64,000 nt of DNA from Chitinophagaceae bacterium (lineage in GTDB: Bacteria; Bacteroidota; Bacteroidia; Chitinophagales; Chitinophagaceae). The stretch lies in NCBI GenBank assembly GCA_023229465.1, contig JALNZE010000010.1, positions 1 through 64,000 of the forward strand. The letters run 5' to 3'. The first letter of the stretch is position 1. Every line of letters begins with the position of its first letter. Positions 48,292-57,518 of the stretch are shown here, one piece after another. Under the pieces are notes generated by a model. It was not told the DNA's origin. It made no database searches and saw only the letters and a program-made list of their open reading frames with translations. The translations under genes were made by a program, and so were the position numbers.

Positions 48292-49212
48292 TTACTCTTC
48301 TGCACCCGCTCTTTGTAAAAAATCTTTTTCCTCATCCGTAAGAAACTGAATGCCCTGTTGGTTAATCTTATCTAAGATAGCATCCAATTTTTTTTGTGTT
48401 TGGTTGGATATTTTTTGATTGGGTTTACTATCGGTACCATTAAACGGATTCTCTTTCTGTACTTTTTTTGAATGTTTTTTTTCCGGACTAAACAGATCAT
48501 CCAGCCAGTCTACCAGGTTATTCATCCAGGCGCCCCAATCTTTTCCGTTTCTTAATTGCTGTACAAAAAGAAAGCCCACCATCCCCGCTGCAAGATGTGC
48601 CACACTTACGCTGGCATTACCTCCTGCCAGTGTGGCAAAATTGATAGCAACAAAAATGAGGCTAAGTACCCACAATGGAATCCCTCCCCTGATCAATGGA
48701 AACATTCTGTAACCAGGCGCCAGCGCGGTAGTGGCCATAGCTACTGCCATTATAGCCGGACCGGCCCCTAATAATGATTGTGTAGTATTAACCTGGTTGG
48801 CTAATACCGGAAACAGGTTATTCATGCTGATGAAAACAATTCCGGCAGTAAACCCGCCATACAGGTAAACAGGTATCAGTTTATTATTGCCGGCCAGATC
48901 CTGTAATATATATCCAAAACACCATAACCACAATGAACTGCTGATCAGGTGCCAGAGGCTATGGTGTGTAAACATATATACAAACAGTGTCCAGGGCCTT
49001 GATATAAGTGTATCGGTTGATGCCGGTAATGTAAACCAGTTTAGTATCTGCTTATAAAAAAGATCGACAGGTATATCAGACAGGTAATATATGATCTGTA
49101 CAAAATTGATAAGCAAAAACACCAATGCATTTACAGCGAATAAAAATACCAGGGCATTATTATCCTGTCCTAATAAAATGCCGCGGTTGGTTTTGAATGA
49201 TTGAGACGACAT
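48292..49212 (-). CDS. Rhomboid-like protein without the catalytic serine
   Basis: A 306-aa membrane protein with rhomboid layout: FTHHSLWHLISSSLWLW aligns with the HxxxN region of helix 2, and VAHLAAGMVGF retains the helix-6 His (206). In helix 4 the GxSG motif is GAGP (149-152), so the nucleophile Ser is replaced by Gly. The cytoplasmic C-terminus is charged. It is probably an inactive rhomboid acting as a partner or regulator. It directly follows an active-looking rhomboid gene (33-base gap). Confidence 0.85.
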   Translation of the reverse strand: MSSQSFKTNRGILLGQDNNALVFLFAVNALVFLLINFVQIIYYLSDIPVDLFYKQILNWFTLPASTDTLISRPWTLFVYMFTHHSLWHLISSSLWLWCFGYILQDLAGNNKLIPVYLYGGFTAGIVFISMNNLFPVLANQVNTTQSLLGAGPAIMAVAMATTALAPGYRMFPLIRGGIPLWVLSLIFVAINFATLAGGNASVSVAHLAAGMVGFLFVQQLRNGKDWGAWMNNLVDWLDDLFSPEKKHSKKVQKENPFNGTDSKPNQKISNQTQKKLDAILDKINQQGIQFLTDEEKDFLQRAGAEE

Positions 49213-49245
49213 AAGAATTTAGCTTAGATGAATATGACTACTTCT

Positions 49246-50088
49246 CTAATACAACGTTTTTTTATTGGTTTTGTTCCAGGTAATTACTATTAATAATCCT
49301 ACGATGGCCCCTCCGATATGCGCCCACCTTGCCACATGATCACCGGCAGAATTTCTGAAGGCGGAGAACAATTCAAACGAAAAATATAGTATGCCAATCC
49401 ACTTGGCTTTTACCGGAATTAAAAAATAAATATAGAGATAGGTATTCGGGAACAAATAAACAAAGGCGGCTAGAATACCAAATACGGCCCCACTCGCGCC
49501 AATAGTGGCTGTATTAAGGTTGTTATGATAGTAGGCGGTGATTTGATCAAAAATACGGCTCATCAGTTCAGTATTACCCGGATTGGTACGCAAATAGGTG
49601 ATGAGTTCCTCTGTATTTTCAAAACGAAGATTATACCGGGTAATGAAGTTGATAATAGCATCTGCCTGTCCTCCGTTACTATTAGTATGGCTCTGAAAAA
49701 TCGCTGCATAATCTTTAATTATCGGCGTCAGTTCCCAACTTAAAAAAAGCAGGTGAATGAGCGCCGCGCCTAACCCACAAACCAGGTAAAAAGTCAGGAA
49801 CCTTTTAGAACCCCATAGATTCTCCAGCACTGAGCCAAACATCCAGAGGGCGAACATATTACCGAGTATATGGCCAAAATCGCCATGCAGAAACATATGG
49901 GTAACCAGTTGCCAGGGTTTGAACAAACTACTTTGCCAGGCATGTAAGGCAAACATATTTTCGAAAGAAAACCCAATAGTTGGGCCCTGCAATGTGTTTT
50001 GTGCAAGAAAAAACAACCCGTTTATAATCAGCAGGTTTTTTACAATGGCCGGTAATATCTCAAAACGGCTGGGTCTAAATTCTGTCAT
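49246..50088 (-). CDS. Rhomboid family intramembrane serine protease
   Basis: A 280-aa protein with six or more helices. FLHGDFGHILGNMFALWMFG is the conserved helix 2, ATIGASGAVFG has the catalytic Ser199, and ARWAHIGGAIVG the catalytic His257. A long loop of about 60 residues (125-185) between helices 3 and 4 is larger than usual. The start overlaps the end of rlmD by 14 bases. It cleaves membrane proteins within the bilayer; targets are unknown. Confidence 0.92.
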   Translation of the reverse strand: MTEFRPSRFEILPAIVKNLLIINGLFFLAQNTLQGPTIGFSFENMFALHAWQSSLFKPWQLVTHMFLHGDFGHILGNMFALWMFGSVLENLWGSKRFLTFYLVCGLGAALIHLLFLSWELTPIIKDYAAIFQSHTNSNGGQADAIINFITRYNLRFENTEELITYLRTNPGNTELMSRIFDQITAYYHNNLNTATIGASGAVFGILAAFVYLFPNTYLYIYFLIPVKAKWIGILYFSFELFSAFRNSAGDHVARWAHIGGAIVGLLIVITWNKTNKKTLY

Positions 50089-51508
50089 ATCTTAATTTTA
50101 ACTGCACCACATTTTCAATATGTAATGTATGTGGAAACATATCTACCGGCTGAATTTTTTCTACACTGTATTTTTCATCCAGCATAGCAAGGTCCCTCGC
50201 CTGTGTGGCAGGATTGCAACTTACATAAACAAGCGTAGGCGCGGCAATGGTCAGTAATTTTTTAACCAATTTTTCGTGCATGCCTGCCCTTGGCGGGTCT
50301 GTAATCACTGTATCAGGCCGGCCATTCGCATCAAAAAAAGCGTCATCACAAATATCAATCACATCTCCTGTAAAAAATGAGGCATGCGGAATATTATTCA
50401 GGTCAGCATTTTTTTGGGCATCCATGATGGCTTCTTCCACTACTTCCACTCCCACTATTTTTTTAGCCAGCTTACTCACATAAATACCAATACTACCGGT
50501 TCCGCAATAGAGGTCATATACTACCTGTGTGCCATTAAGTTCAGCGTATTCCCTTGTAACATTGTATAATTTTTCTGCCTGCCGGGTATTTGTCTGAAAA
50601 AAAGATTTTGGACCGATCATAAACGAAAAGTCTTCCAGCTTCTCTACAATAAACCCCTTACCATAGTATACCTGTGGCTCCAGTGCAAACAGGCTATCAT
50701 TCTTTTTAGTATTGATCGTATACAGTAAAGTAGTTATTTGCGGGAATGTGGCTAATAGCTGATCAAGTAATTTTTTCATGACGTCTTCGGCTTCATAGCC
50801 AACTACAATATTAATCATCCACTCGCCGGTAGTGGTATTTCTTACAAACATATTTCTCAGCCAACCCCTGTGAAGCCGGGTATCATAAAATGGCATTGTG
50901 TGGGTAATGGCAAATTGTGCCACTGCCTTGCGTATCAGGTTGGTGGGTTCATCCTGCAGATGGCAGGTATCTATTTCAACCACTTTATCAAAAAAGCCCC
51001 TTACATGAAAACCGGCAGCCCCCGGCAGCCCACCGGGATGAATCCCTTCTGCCTTCATCCGTCTGAACTCTTCTGTTGGAATAAATTTTCCGGTTGCAAA
51101 TGTATACTCCAGTTTATTCCGGTATTGGGTTGTTTGATCGGCCCCAATAATGGGCGAGACAGGGGGCAAAAGCACTTTCCCGATGCGGGAAAGGTTATCA
51201 CTTACCTGTTTCTGCTTATAGAAAAGTTGTTTTTCATAGGGCAACATCTGCCATTGGCAACCACCACAAACGCCAAAATGGGTACAGAATGGGTTAACCC
51301 TGTCTGGCGAGTAAGTATGTGTTTTAGTTACCCGGCCCTCGGCCCAATCAGCCTTATTTTTATACAATAGTACATCCACCAGGTCGCCGGGCACAGCCCC
51401 TTCTATAAAAATGACTTTACCGTCTGCCCTGGCCAGTGATTTACCCTCCGCGGCATAATCCTGAACCAGGATATTTTCTAAAACAACCTGTTTTTTTTGT
51501 TTTCTCAC
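50075..51508 (-). CDS. rlmD: 23S rRNA (uracil-5)-methyltransferase (RlmD/RumA type)
   Basis: A 477-aa SAM-dependent methyltransferase. The N-terminal TRAM domain (about 5-65) is followed by the iron-sulfur cysteine cluster CTHFGVCGGCQWQML. The methyltransferase domain has DLYCGTGSIGIYVSK and TDPPRAGMHEKL, with the catalytic Cys in YVSCNPATQARDL. It methylates a uridine of 23S rRNA. First of a minus-strand cluster with the two rhomboid genes. Confidence 0.95.
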   Translation of the reverse strand: MRKQKKQVVLENILVQDYAAEGKSLARADGKVIFIEGAVPGDLVDVLLYKNKADWAEGRVTKTHTYSPDRVNPFCTHFGVCGGCQWQMLPYEKQLFYKQKQVSDNLSRIGKVLLPPVSPIIGADQTTQYRNKLEYTFATGKFIPTEEFRRMKAEGIHPGGLPGAAGFHVRGFFDKVVEIDTCHLQDEPTNLIRKAVAQFAITHTMPFYDTRLHRGWLRNMFVRNTTTGEWMINIVVGYEAEDVMKKLLDQLLATFPQITTLLYTINTKKNDSLFALEPQVYYGKGFIVEKLEDFSFMIGPKSFFQTNTRQAEKLYNVTREYAELNGTQVVYDLYCGTGSIGIYVSKLAKKIVGVEVVEEAIMDAQKNADLNNIPHASFFTGDVIDICDDAFFDANGRPDTVITDPPRAGMHEKLVKKLLTIAAPTLVYVSCNPATQARDLAMLDEKYSVEKIQPVDMFPHTLHIENVVQLKLRYDRI

Positions 51509-51621
51509 GGCTGCAAATGTAACTATGATTCAGCAGGTTTGGGAACAGGAACCGCTAATCCGTTTTTTTTGACAGATGATTAACGGGAGGCAATGGGTAT
51601 TTAATTAAATTTACCGCGAAT

Positions 51622-53094
51622 ATGAAACCTATGAGGCGTTTACTACTTACCACCCTGGCAGTATCCTTTTTTGCCTGTCTTACTGCACAAAAACCCGCAA
51701 TACCTAAGCCGGGAGCCACGGCAGTCAAAGGCAGAAATATCAGTATCACCTTAACACCCCTGAAGAATTGTAAAGTTTACCTGGGCAGTTATTACGGAAA
51801 AGGACGCGCCTTAGTGGATTCTACTTTTCTGGATGAAAAAAGCCATGGCGTATTTAAAGGCGCCACTAAATTAACGGGGGGTATTTATTTTGTGGTAACC
51901 CCTCAGCTCACTATCCAGTTTGAGGTGTTGATGGGGTTACAGCAACAATTCAGCATTGTAGCCGATACTTCTTTGAAAGAAAATGCGGTAATAACCGGCT
52001 CTTTGGATAATGATTTGTTTAAAAACTATTCGGCATTTTCTATTACCAAAGGCAGGTATATCAACGAATTGCAAACAGCATTCCGCAACACACCATCAAC
52101 AGGCGACTCCATTCGTTTACGCAATGAGCTTATTAAAACAGAAAAGGAGATCAGGGACTACCAGGAAAATATCAGTAAAAAAAATCCGGGTTCCCTACTC
52201 GCCATGTTGTTAAACGCCATGAAGCGGCCAACAGCCCCGCCGATACCGGTTATCAATGGAAAGCCAGACTCTCTCTATCCATACCGGTATGTAAAAGATC
52301 ATTACTGGGATGAGGTGAATTTTAATGATGACCGTTTACTGCGTACACCATTCTTTGAACCAAAACTGGATGAGTATTTTAAGAATATGGTAGTACCCGA
52401 TCCGGATTCTATTATTAGGGAAGTAAAATATATCCTGCTCTCTGCCAGAACAGGAAAAGAAATCTATTCCTACCTGTTAACCAAGTTTACCAATAAGTAT
52501 ATGAATCCTGAGATTATGGGTCAGGATAAGGTTTTTGTATACCTTTTTGAAAATTTTTATGCCAGGGGCGATACCCTTTTATTAAACCCCGCTTCACGCA
52601 AAACAATTACTGAAAGGGCCTATAGTTTAATGGCCAACCAGATTGGGCAGGCTGCCCCTCAGCTTAATCTAACCGATACCTCCGGTAAGATTTCCGCGCT
52701 GTACCATATCAGCGCCCCATTTACTTTAGTAACTTTTTGGGATCCCAACTGCGGTCATTGTAAAGATGAGATACCTAAACTGGATTCTTTTTACAGGGCC
52801 AAATGGAAAAAATATGGAGTGGCTATTTATTCGGTGAATATTTATGAGAACGAAATACCTGCCTGGAAAAAATTCATCAAAGAAAAAAACCTTTCCGCCG
52901 AATGGATACAGGCTTATGAAACCAAAGAGGCAAAGATAGCCGTAGAAAAAGCGGGCCTGCCCAATTTTCGACAGTTATTTGACATTTATAAAACCCCTAC
53001 CACTTATTTACTGGATAAGGATAAGCACATTATTGCCAAACAACTGAGCCTGGAACAGTTTGATGACCTGATTGAATTGAAGCGTAAGAAGTAA
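51622..53094 (+). CDS. TlpA-like thioredoxin family protein
   Basis: A 490-aa exported protein. A signal peptide (about 1-22, LLTTLAVSFFACLTAQ) precedes a Bacteroidota-type N-terminal region similar to DUF4369/DUF5106 domains (about 30-340). A C-terminal redoxin domain has VTFWDPNCGHCKDEIPKLD with the redox Cys-xx-Cys and a conserved cis-Pro in YKTPTTYLL. It likely works in periplasmic thiol-disulfide exchange. Its stop is four bases from the convergent metF. Confidence 0.9.
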   Translation: MKPMRRLLLTTLAVSFFACLTAQKPAIPKPGATAVKGRNISITLTPLKNCKVYLGSYYGKGRALVDSTFLDEKSHGVFKGATKLTGGIYFVVTPQLTIQFEVLMGLQQQFSIVADTSLKENAVITGSLDNDLFKNYSAFSITKGRYINELQTAFRNTPSTGDSIRLRNELIKTEKEIRDYQENISKKNPGSLLAMLLNAMKRPTAPPIPVINGKPDSLYPYRYVKDHYWDEVNFNDDRLLRTPFFEPKLDEYFKNMVVPDPDSIIREVKYILLSARTGKEIYSYLLTKFTNKYMNPEIMGQDKVFVYLFENFYARGDTLLLNPASRKTITERAYSLMANQIGQAAPQLNLTDTSGKISALYHISAPFTLVTFWDPNCGHCKDEIPKLDSFYRAKWKKYGVAIYSVNIYENEIPAWKKFIKEKNLSAEWIQAYETKEAKIAVEKAGLPNFRQLFDIYKTPTTYLLDKDKHIIAKQLSLEQFDDLIELKRKK

Positions 53095-53098
53095 TGGG

Positions 53099-54052
53099 CT
53101 ATTTGATTTGTTTTACCACATTCCAGATCACTTTTGGTTTGCCCAGTGTATAATAATGCAATACCGGTACCCCAAATTTTTTCAGCTCTTTACTTTGCTG
53201 CACCAGCCATTCCGCTCCTACCTGCTCACAATCAAGATCTGTTTTGCATTTCATGATTTCATTAGACAAATCGGTTGGAATATCTACATGGAATATTCTT
53301 GGCAGTACAGACAATTGTTTTTTATTTGTGATGGGTTTTAATCCGGGTATAATAGGCACATTAATACCCATATCCTTACAGGCTTTTACGAAGTTGTAGA
53401 ATTTCTGGTTATCAAAAAACATTTGTGTCATGATGTATTCAGCGCCGGCATCTACTTTTTGTTTCAGCTTGAGCAGGTCAATTTCCAGGTTAGGCGCCTC
53501 AAAATGTTTTTCGGGATATCCCGCTACGCCCATACAGAATTTAGTTTTACCGCCATTCTTGATCTCTTCATCCAGGTAAACACCATTATTCATATTATTT
53601 ACCTGCTGTAACAGATCAATCGCATAATGATTCCCCTCTTTCTCAGACTCAAAAGCGGTTTCATTTTTAGCCGCATCCCCACGTAAAATCAGCACATTGT
53701 CTATTCCCAAAAAATCCAGGTCAATCAATGCATCTTCTGTTTCCCTTTTGGTAAAGCCCCCACAAATAATATGGGGCACAGCGTCAATCTTATAATGATT
53801 CATGATAGCGGCGCAAATACCCACTGTTCCGGGGCGCTTACGTACTTCTACTTTCTCAAAAGTGCCATCCACCTTTTTTTTGAACATGGTTTCACTGCGG
53901 TGGTAAGTAACATTTATCCAGGATGGATTAAACTCCATCAAAGGATCCAGGTGATCATATAAGGTAGTAATGGTTTTACCCTTTAAAGGTGGTAACACTT
54001 CAAATGAAACCAGGGTATCTGAAGCCTTTTGTATATGTTCTGTTAGTTTCAT
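53099..54052 (-). CDS. metF: 5,10-methylenetetrahydrofolate reductase
   Basis: A 317-aa FAD-dependent reductase that makes 5-methyl-THF for methionine synthesis. Family elements are FEVLPPLKGKTI near the N-terminus, ILRGDAAKNE, CMGVAGYPEKHFEAPNLE, YIMTQMFFDNQKFYNF and PIIPGLKPI. The length is standard. It is divergent from lptB (163-base gap). Confidence 0.96.
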   Translation of the reverse strand: MKLTEHIQKASDTLVSFEVLPPLKGKTITTLYDHLDPLMEFNPSWINVTYHRSETMFKKKVDGTFEKVEVRKRPGTVGICAAIMNHYKIDAVPHIICGGFTKRETEDALIDLDFLGIDNVLILRGDAAKNETAFESEKEGNHYAIDLLQQVNNMNNGVYLDEEIKNGGKTKFCMGVAGYPEKHFEAPNLEIDLLKLKQKVDAGAEYIMTQMFFDNQKFYNFVKACKDMGINVPIIPGLKPITNKKQLSVLPRIFHVDIPTDLSNEIMKCKTDLDCEQVGAEWLVQQSKELKKFGVPVLHYYTLGKPKVIWNVVKQIK

Positions 54053-54215
54053 CTGTATTGATCGGTATTTGAACCCGGAAACAGCCTTATTGCTCCCGAA
54101 AATTTATAAAATTGGTGCAATATACATCCTGTATCCATTAGAAAAACATGTGTTAAGATAAACTATAACCAGTCATATCAACTACATAACCTCTATTTTT
54201 GCCAAAACCTTCCGC

Positions 54216-54977
54216 TTGAATCTGACCATCCATACTAAAGAACTCGTTAAAAGCTATAAGGGCCGTACGGTTGTAAAAAACGTTTCCATCGATGTGAGGC
54301 AGGGCGAGATCGTGGGCCTGCTAGGACCCAATGGCGCGGGCAAGACTACTACTTTTTATATGGTGGTGGGACTGATTAAACCGGATGAGGGAAAGGTTTT
54401 TCTGAATGACCAGGATATTACCAAACTGCCCATGTATAAAAGGGCTCAAATGGGCATTGGCTATCTGCCACAGGAAGCCAGTGTGTTCAGAATGCTTAGC
54501 GTGGAAGACAATATATTGGCAGTGCTCGAAATGACAACCCTTACCAAACAGGAGCGCCTGCATAAATTAGATGTATTACTGGATGAGTTTAACCTGCACC
54601 ATGTACGCAAAAATAATGGTGACAGCCTGAGTGGCGGAGAAAGAAGGAGAACAGAAATAGCCAGGGCCCTGGCGGTTGACCCAAAATTTATTTTGCTGGA
54701 TGAACCCTTTGCAGGTGTTGACCCGATTGCTGTGGAAGATATTCAGGGGGTTGTGGCTAAATTAAAATATAAGAATATTGGCATACTCATTACAGACCAT
54801 AACGTGAACGAAACCCTTTCTATCTGCGACAGGGCCTACCTGCTTATTGAAGGAAAGATATTTAAACACGGAACAGCCGAAGAACTGGCCCATGATGAAC
54901 AGGTAAGAAGATTATACCTGGGTACCAATTTTGAACTCAAGCGAAAAGACTGGATCATAGAAATGGGGAAGGTTTAG
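54216..54977 (+). CDS. lptB: LPS export ABC transporter ATP-binding protein
   Basis: A 253-aa ABC ATPase. Walker A is GPNGAGKTT, the Q-loop region IGYLPQEASVF is typical of LptB, the signature is LSGGERRR, and Walker B is FILLDEPFAGVDPIA, with the switch His in ITDHNVNET. It powers LPS transport to the outer membrane with LptFG, which are not in this window. The start appears to be TTG at 54216, since no ATG fits upstream or in the first strand. Confidence 0.95.
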   Translation: MNLTIHTKELVKSYKGRTVVKNVSIDVRQGEIVGLLGPNGAGKTTTFYMVVGLIKPDEGKVFLNDQDITKLPMYKRAQMGIGYLPQEASVFRMLSVEDNILAVLEMTTLTKQERLHKLDVLLDEFNLHHVRKNNGDSLSGGERRRTEIARALAVDPKFILLDEPFAGVDPIAVEDIQGVVAKLKYKNIGILITDHNVNETLSICDRAYLLIEGKIFKHGTAEELAHDEQVRRLYLGTNFELKRKDWIIEMGKV

Positions 54978-55018
54978 CTATTCTCGTATTCATTGCTTAT
55001 TTTGCCGCTAATCCTTAT

Positions 55019-56524
55019 ATGAAACTGTTCAGTCCCGCAATATCCCGTTTGGCCCGATTCAGGCATTGGCGCATTGAACAATGGATCAATGACCCGATAG
55101 ATGCCCAGCGGGAAGTGTTACAGGATTTGGTAACTCATGGTCAGAACACCGAGTTTGGCCGTAAATACGGATTCAGGAAATTATTTAATATCCGCGAATT
55201 CAAAGAACGTATTCCTATTCATGCATATGAAGATCTGAAACCCTATATAGACAGGCTGATGCTGGGAGAAGAAAATGTTCTCTGGAATACCCCCGTTAAC
55301 TGGTTTGCCAAAAGCAGCGGTACTACCAGCGATAAAAGCAAATTCATTCCCATCACCCAGGAAAGCCTCGAGGATTGTCATTTTCAGGCTGCCAAAGATG
55401 TCTTAACGCTTTACTACAACTATAATGCAGAAAGTGATCTGTTAACCGGCAAGGGATTGGTGATTGGAGGTAGTCACCAGATCAGTAAAATAAATGAAGA
55501 CATACAATATGGCGATCTGAGCGCGGTATTATTGCAGAATACCCCCATGTGGGCCAACTGGATACGCACACCTGAATTGTCTATCGCGTTAATGGATGAG
55601 TGGGAAAGTAAAATTGAAATGCTGGCCCAATCCACCATACCGGAAGAAGTAACTTCTATTGCAGGTGTTCCTACCTGGACCATGATATTGATTAAAAGAA
55701 TTCTTGAGATTACGGGTAAGTCAACCTTAAAAGAAGTATGGCCACAACTGGAAGTATATATTCATGGGGGTGTATCTTTTCTGCCTTACCGCGAACAGTT
55801 TAAAAAATTGATTGGGGAAGGATGTACCTACCTGGAAATGTATAATGCCAGCGAAGGTTTTTTTGCGGCACAGGATAACCCGGATAAGGAAGGCATGCTG
55901 CTATTTTTAAATCATGGCATTTTTTACGAATTCATGCCGGTTGATGAGTATGGTAAAGACAACCCACAAACAATTGGTTTAAATAATGTAAAAACCGGAA
56001 CCAATTATGCTTTGGTAATCAGTACCAATGGTGGTTTATGGCGATACCTTATTGGCGATACGGTACAGTTTACCTCACTGAGCCCTTTCCGCATTAAAGT
56101 AAGTGGCCGGTTAAAGCAGTACATCAATGCATTTGGTGAAGAAGTGATTGCGGATAATGCAGACAAAGCGATCGCCATCGCCTCTCAAAAAACAGGATTG
56201 ACTGTTATTGATTATACAGCGGCACCCATTTATTTTGGAGATCAAACCAAGGGCGCCCATGAATGGCTGATCGAATTTGAAAAATCCCCAACGGATACAG
56301 ATCAGTTCGCTTATGAACTGGATTGTGCCCTTAAATCGTTGAATAGTGATTATGAAGCCAAGCGGTACAAAGACATCGCGCTAACCCTTCCGGTAGTACA
56401 GGCGTTGGGAAAAGGCATTTTCATGCAATGGCTAAAAAGCAAAGGGAAGTTAGGCGGGCAGCATAAAATACCACGCCTCAGTAATGACCGGAAATATCTT
56501 GATGAGATTCTCTCTTTGCTATAA
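55019..56524 (+). CDS. GH3-family protein (acyl-acid-amido synthetase-like)
   Basis: A 501-aa member of the GH3 family of ANL adenylating enzymes. Signature parts are NWFAKSSGTTSDKSKFIPIT (nucleotide loop), IHGGVSFLPYREQFKKLIG, TYLEMYNASEGFFAAQD and the C-terminal VSGRLKQYINAFGEEVI. In plants GH3 enzymes join amino acids to acyl acids; the bacterial substrate is unknown. It follows lptB by 41 bases and may be cotranscribed with it. Confidence 0.93.
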   Translation: MKLFSPAISRLARFRHWRIEQWINDPIDAQREVLQDLVTHGQNTEFGRKYGFRKLFNIREFKERIPIHAYEDLKPYIDRLMLGEENVLWNTPVNWFAKSSGTTSDKSKFIPITQESLEDCHFQAAKDVLTLYYNYNAESDLLTGKGLVIGGSHQISKINEDIQYGDLSAVLLQNTPMWANWIRTPELSIALMDEWESKIEMLAQSTIPEEVTSIAGVPTWTMILIKRILEITGKSTLKEVWPQLEVYIHGGVSFLPYREQFKKLIGEGCTYLEMYNASEGFFAAQDNPDKEGMLLFLNHGIFYEFMPVDEYGKDNPQTIGLNNVKTGTNYALVISTNGGLWRYLIGDTVQFTSLSPFRIKVSGRLKQYINAFGEEVIADNADKAIAIASQKTGLTVIDYTAAPIYFGDQTKGAHEWLIEFEKSPTDTDQFAYELDCALKSLNSDYEAKRYKDIALTLPVVQALGKGIFMQWLKSKGKLGGQHKIPRLSNDRKYLDEILSLL

Positions 56525-56703
56525 CACGCATCAATAAGGCTTATTGAATCTCTGTCATTTTACATAATCCTGATAAGTATTACATTTGTTTACAACAAAC
56601 CTTACCATAAAATAATCCATAAACAGTTGATCTCTAACCGGAATCATTACCAGGTTAATTTTCCCGGAAAATTCGGGGAGGCAAAAAACAATAAAATAAC
56701 TAT

Positions 56704-57459
56704 ATGAAACTTCTCGAAGGAAAAGTATCCATTGTAACCGGCGCGGCGCGCGGAATTGGGGCGGCCATAGCAGTAACATTAGCAGAGCAGGGCAGTGATA
56801 TCGCTTTTACGTATGTGAGTGACAGCAGCGCGGAAAAAGCCGCCGCACTGGAAACACAACTACAATTGCTGGGTGTGAAAGCCAAAGCGTATAAAAGCAA
56901 TGCAGGCGTTTTCGCGGAATGTGAAACATTGGTAAATGAGGTATTAAAAGAGTTTGGAAAAATTGATGTGTGTGTGAACAATGCAGGCATATCAAAAGAT
57001 AACCTCCTGTTACGCATGACGCCGGAGCAGTGGGATGAAGTGATGGATATTAACCTGAAAAGTGTTTTCAATATGACCAAACAGGTAATTCGCCCCATGA
57101 TGAAAGCAAAAAGCGGAAGTATCATCAATATGAGTTCTATCGTGGGCGTTCGCGGCAATGCGGGCCAGAGCAGTTATGCGGCCAGTAAAGCGGGCATTAT
57201 CGGCTTCACCAAATCGGTGGCGCTGGAACTGGGTAGCCGCAATATCCGCTGCAATGCCATTGCTCCGGGTTTTATTGAAACAGATATGACTCATTATCTG
57301 AAAGACGGCGAGGGCGCTACGGAGTTCCTGAAAAAAATACCATTGGGCCGTTTTGGAAAAGCGGCGGAAATTGCCAACACCACTTTATTTCTTGCCAGCG
57401 ATATGAGTTCCTATATCACCGGCCAGGTAATAAGCGCCTGTGGCGGATTGAATATTTAA
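56704..57459 (+). CDS. fabG: 3-oxoacyl-ACP reductase
   Basis: A 251-aa SDR of the FabG type. The cofactor loop is TGAARGIGAAI, NNAGISKDNLLLRMTPEQWDEV is highly characteristic of FabG, and the catalytic Ser-Tyr-Lys are in NMSSIVGVRGNAGQSSYAASKAG. It reduces 3-oxoacyl-ACP in fatty acid synthesis. A short gap (59 bases) precedes the chromate transporter gene. Confidence 0.94.
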   Translation: MKLLEGKVSIVTGAARGIGAAIAVTLAEQGSDIAFTYVSDSSAEKAAALETQLQLLGVKAKAYKSNAGVFAECETLVNEVLKEFGKIDVCVNNAGISKDNLLLRMTPEQWDEVMDINLKSVFNMTKQVIRPMMKAKSGSIINMSSIVGVRGNAGQSSYAASKAGIIGFTKSVALELGSRNIRCNAIAPGFIETDMTHYLKDGEGATEFLKKIPLGRFGKAAEIANTTLFLASDMSSYITGQVISACGGLNI

Positions 57460-57518
57460 TAAGCATTCGGTAATATATTCGTTTTTATTTTCAAGCTAAC
57501 CAACTAACTAACTAACTA

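Noticed and set aside
48196..48318. 40-codon plus-strand frame with a hydrophobic end
   Set aside because: It overlaps the end of the rhomboid-like gene antisense and has no supporting context.
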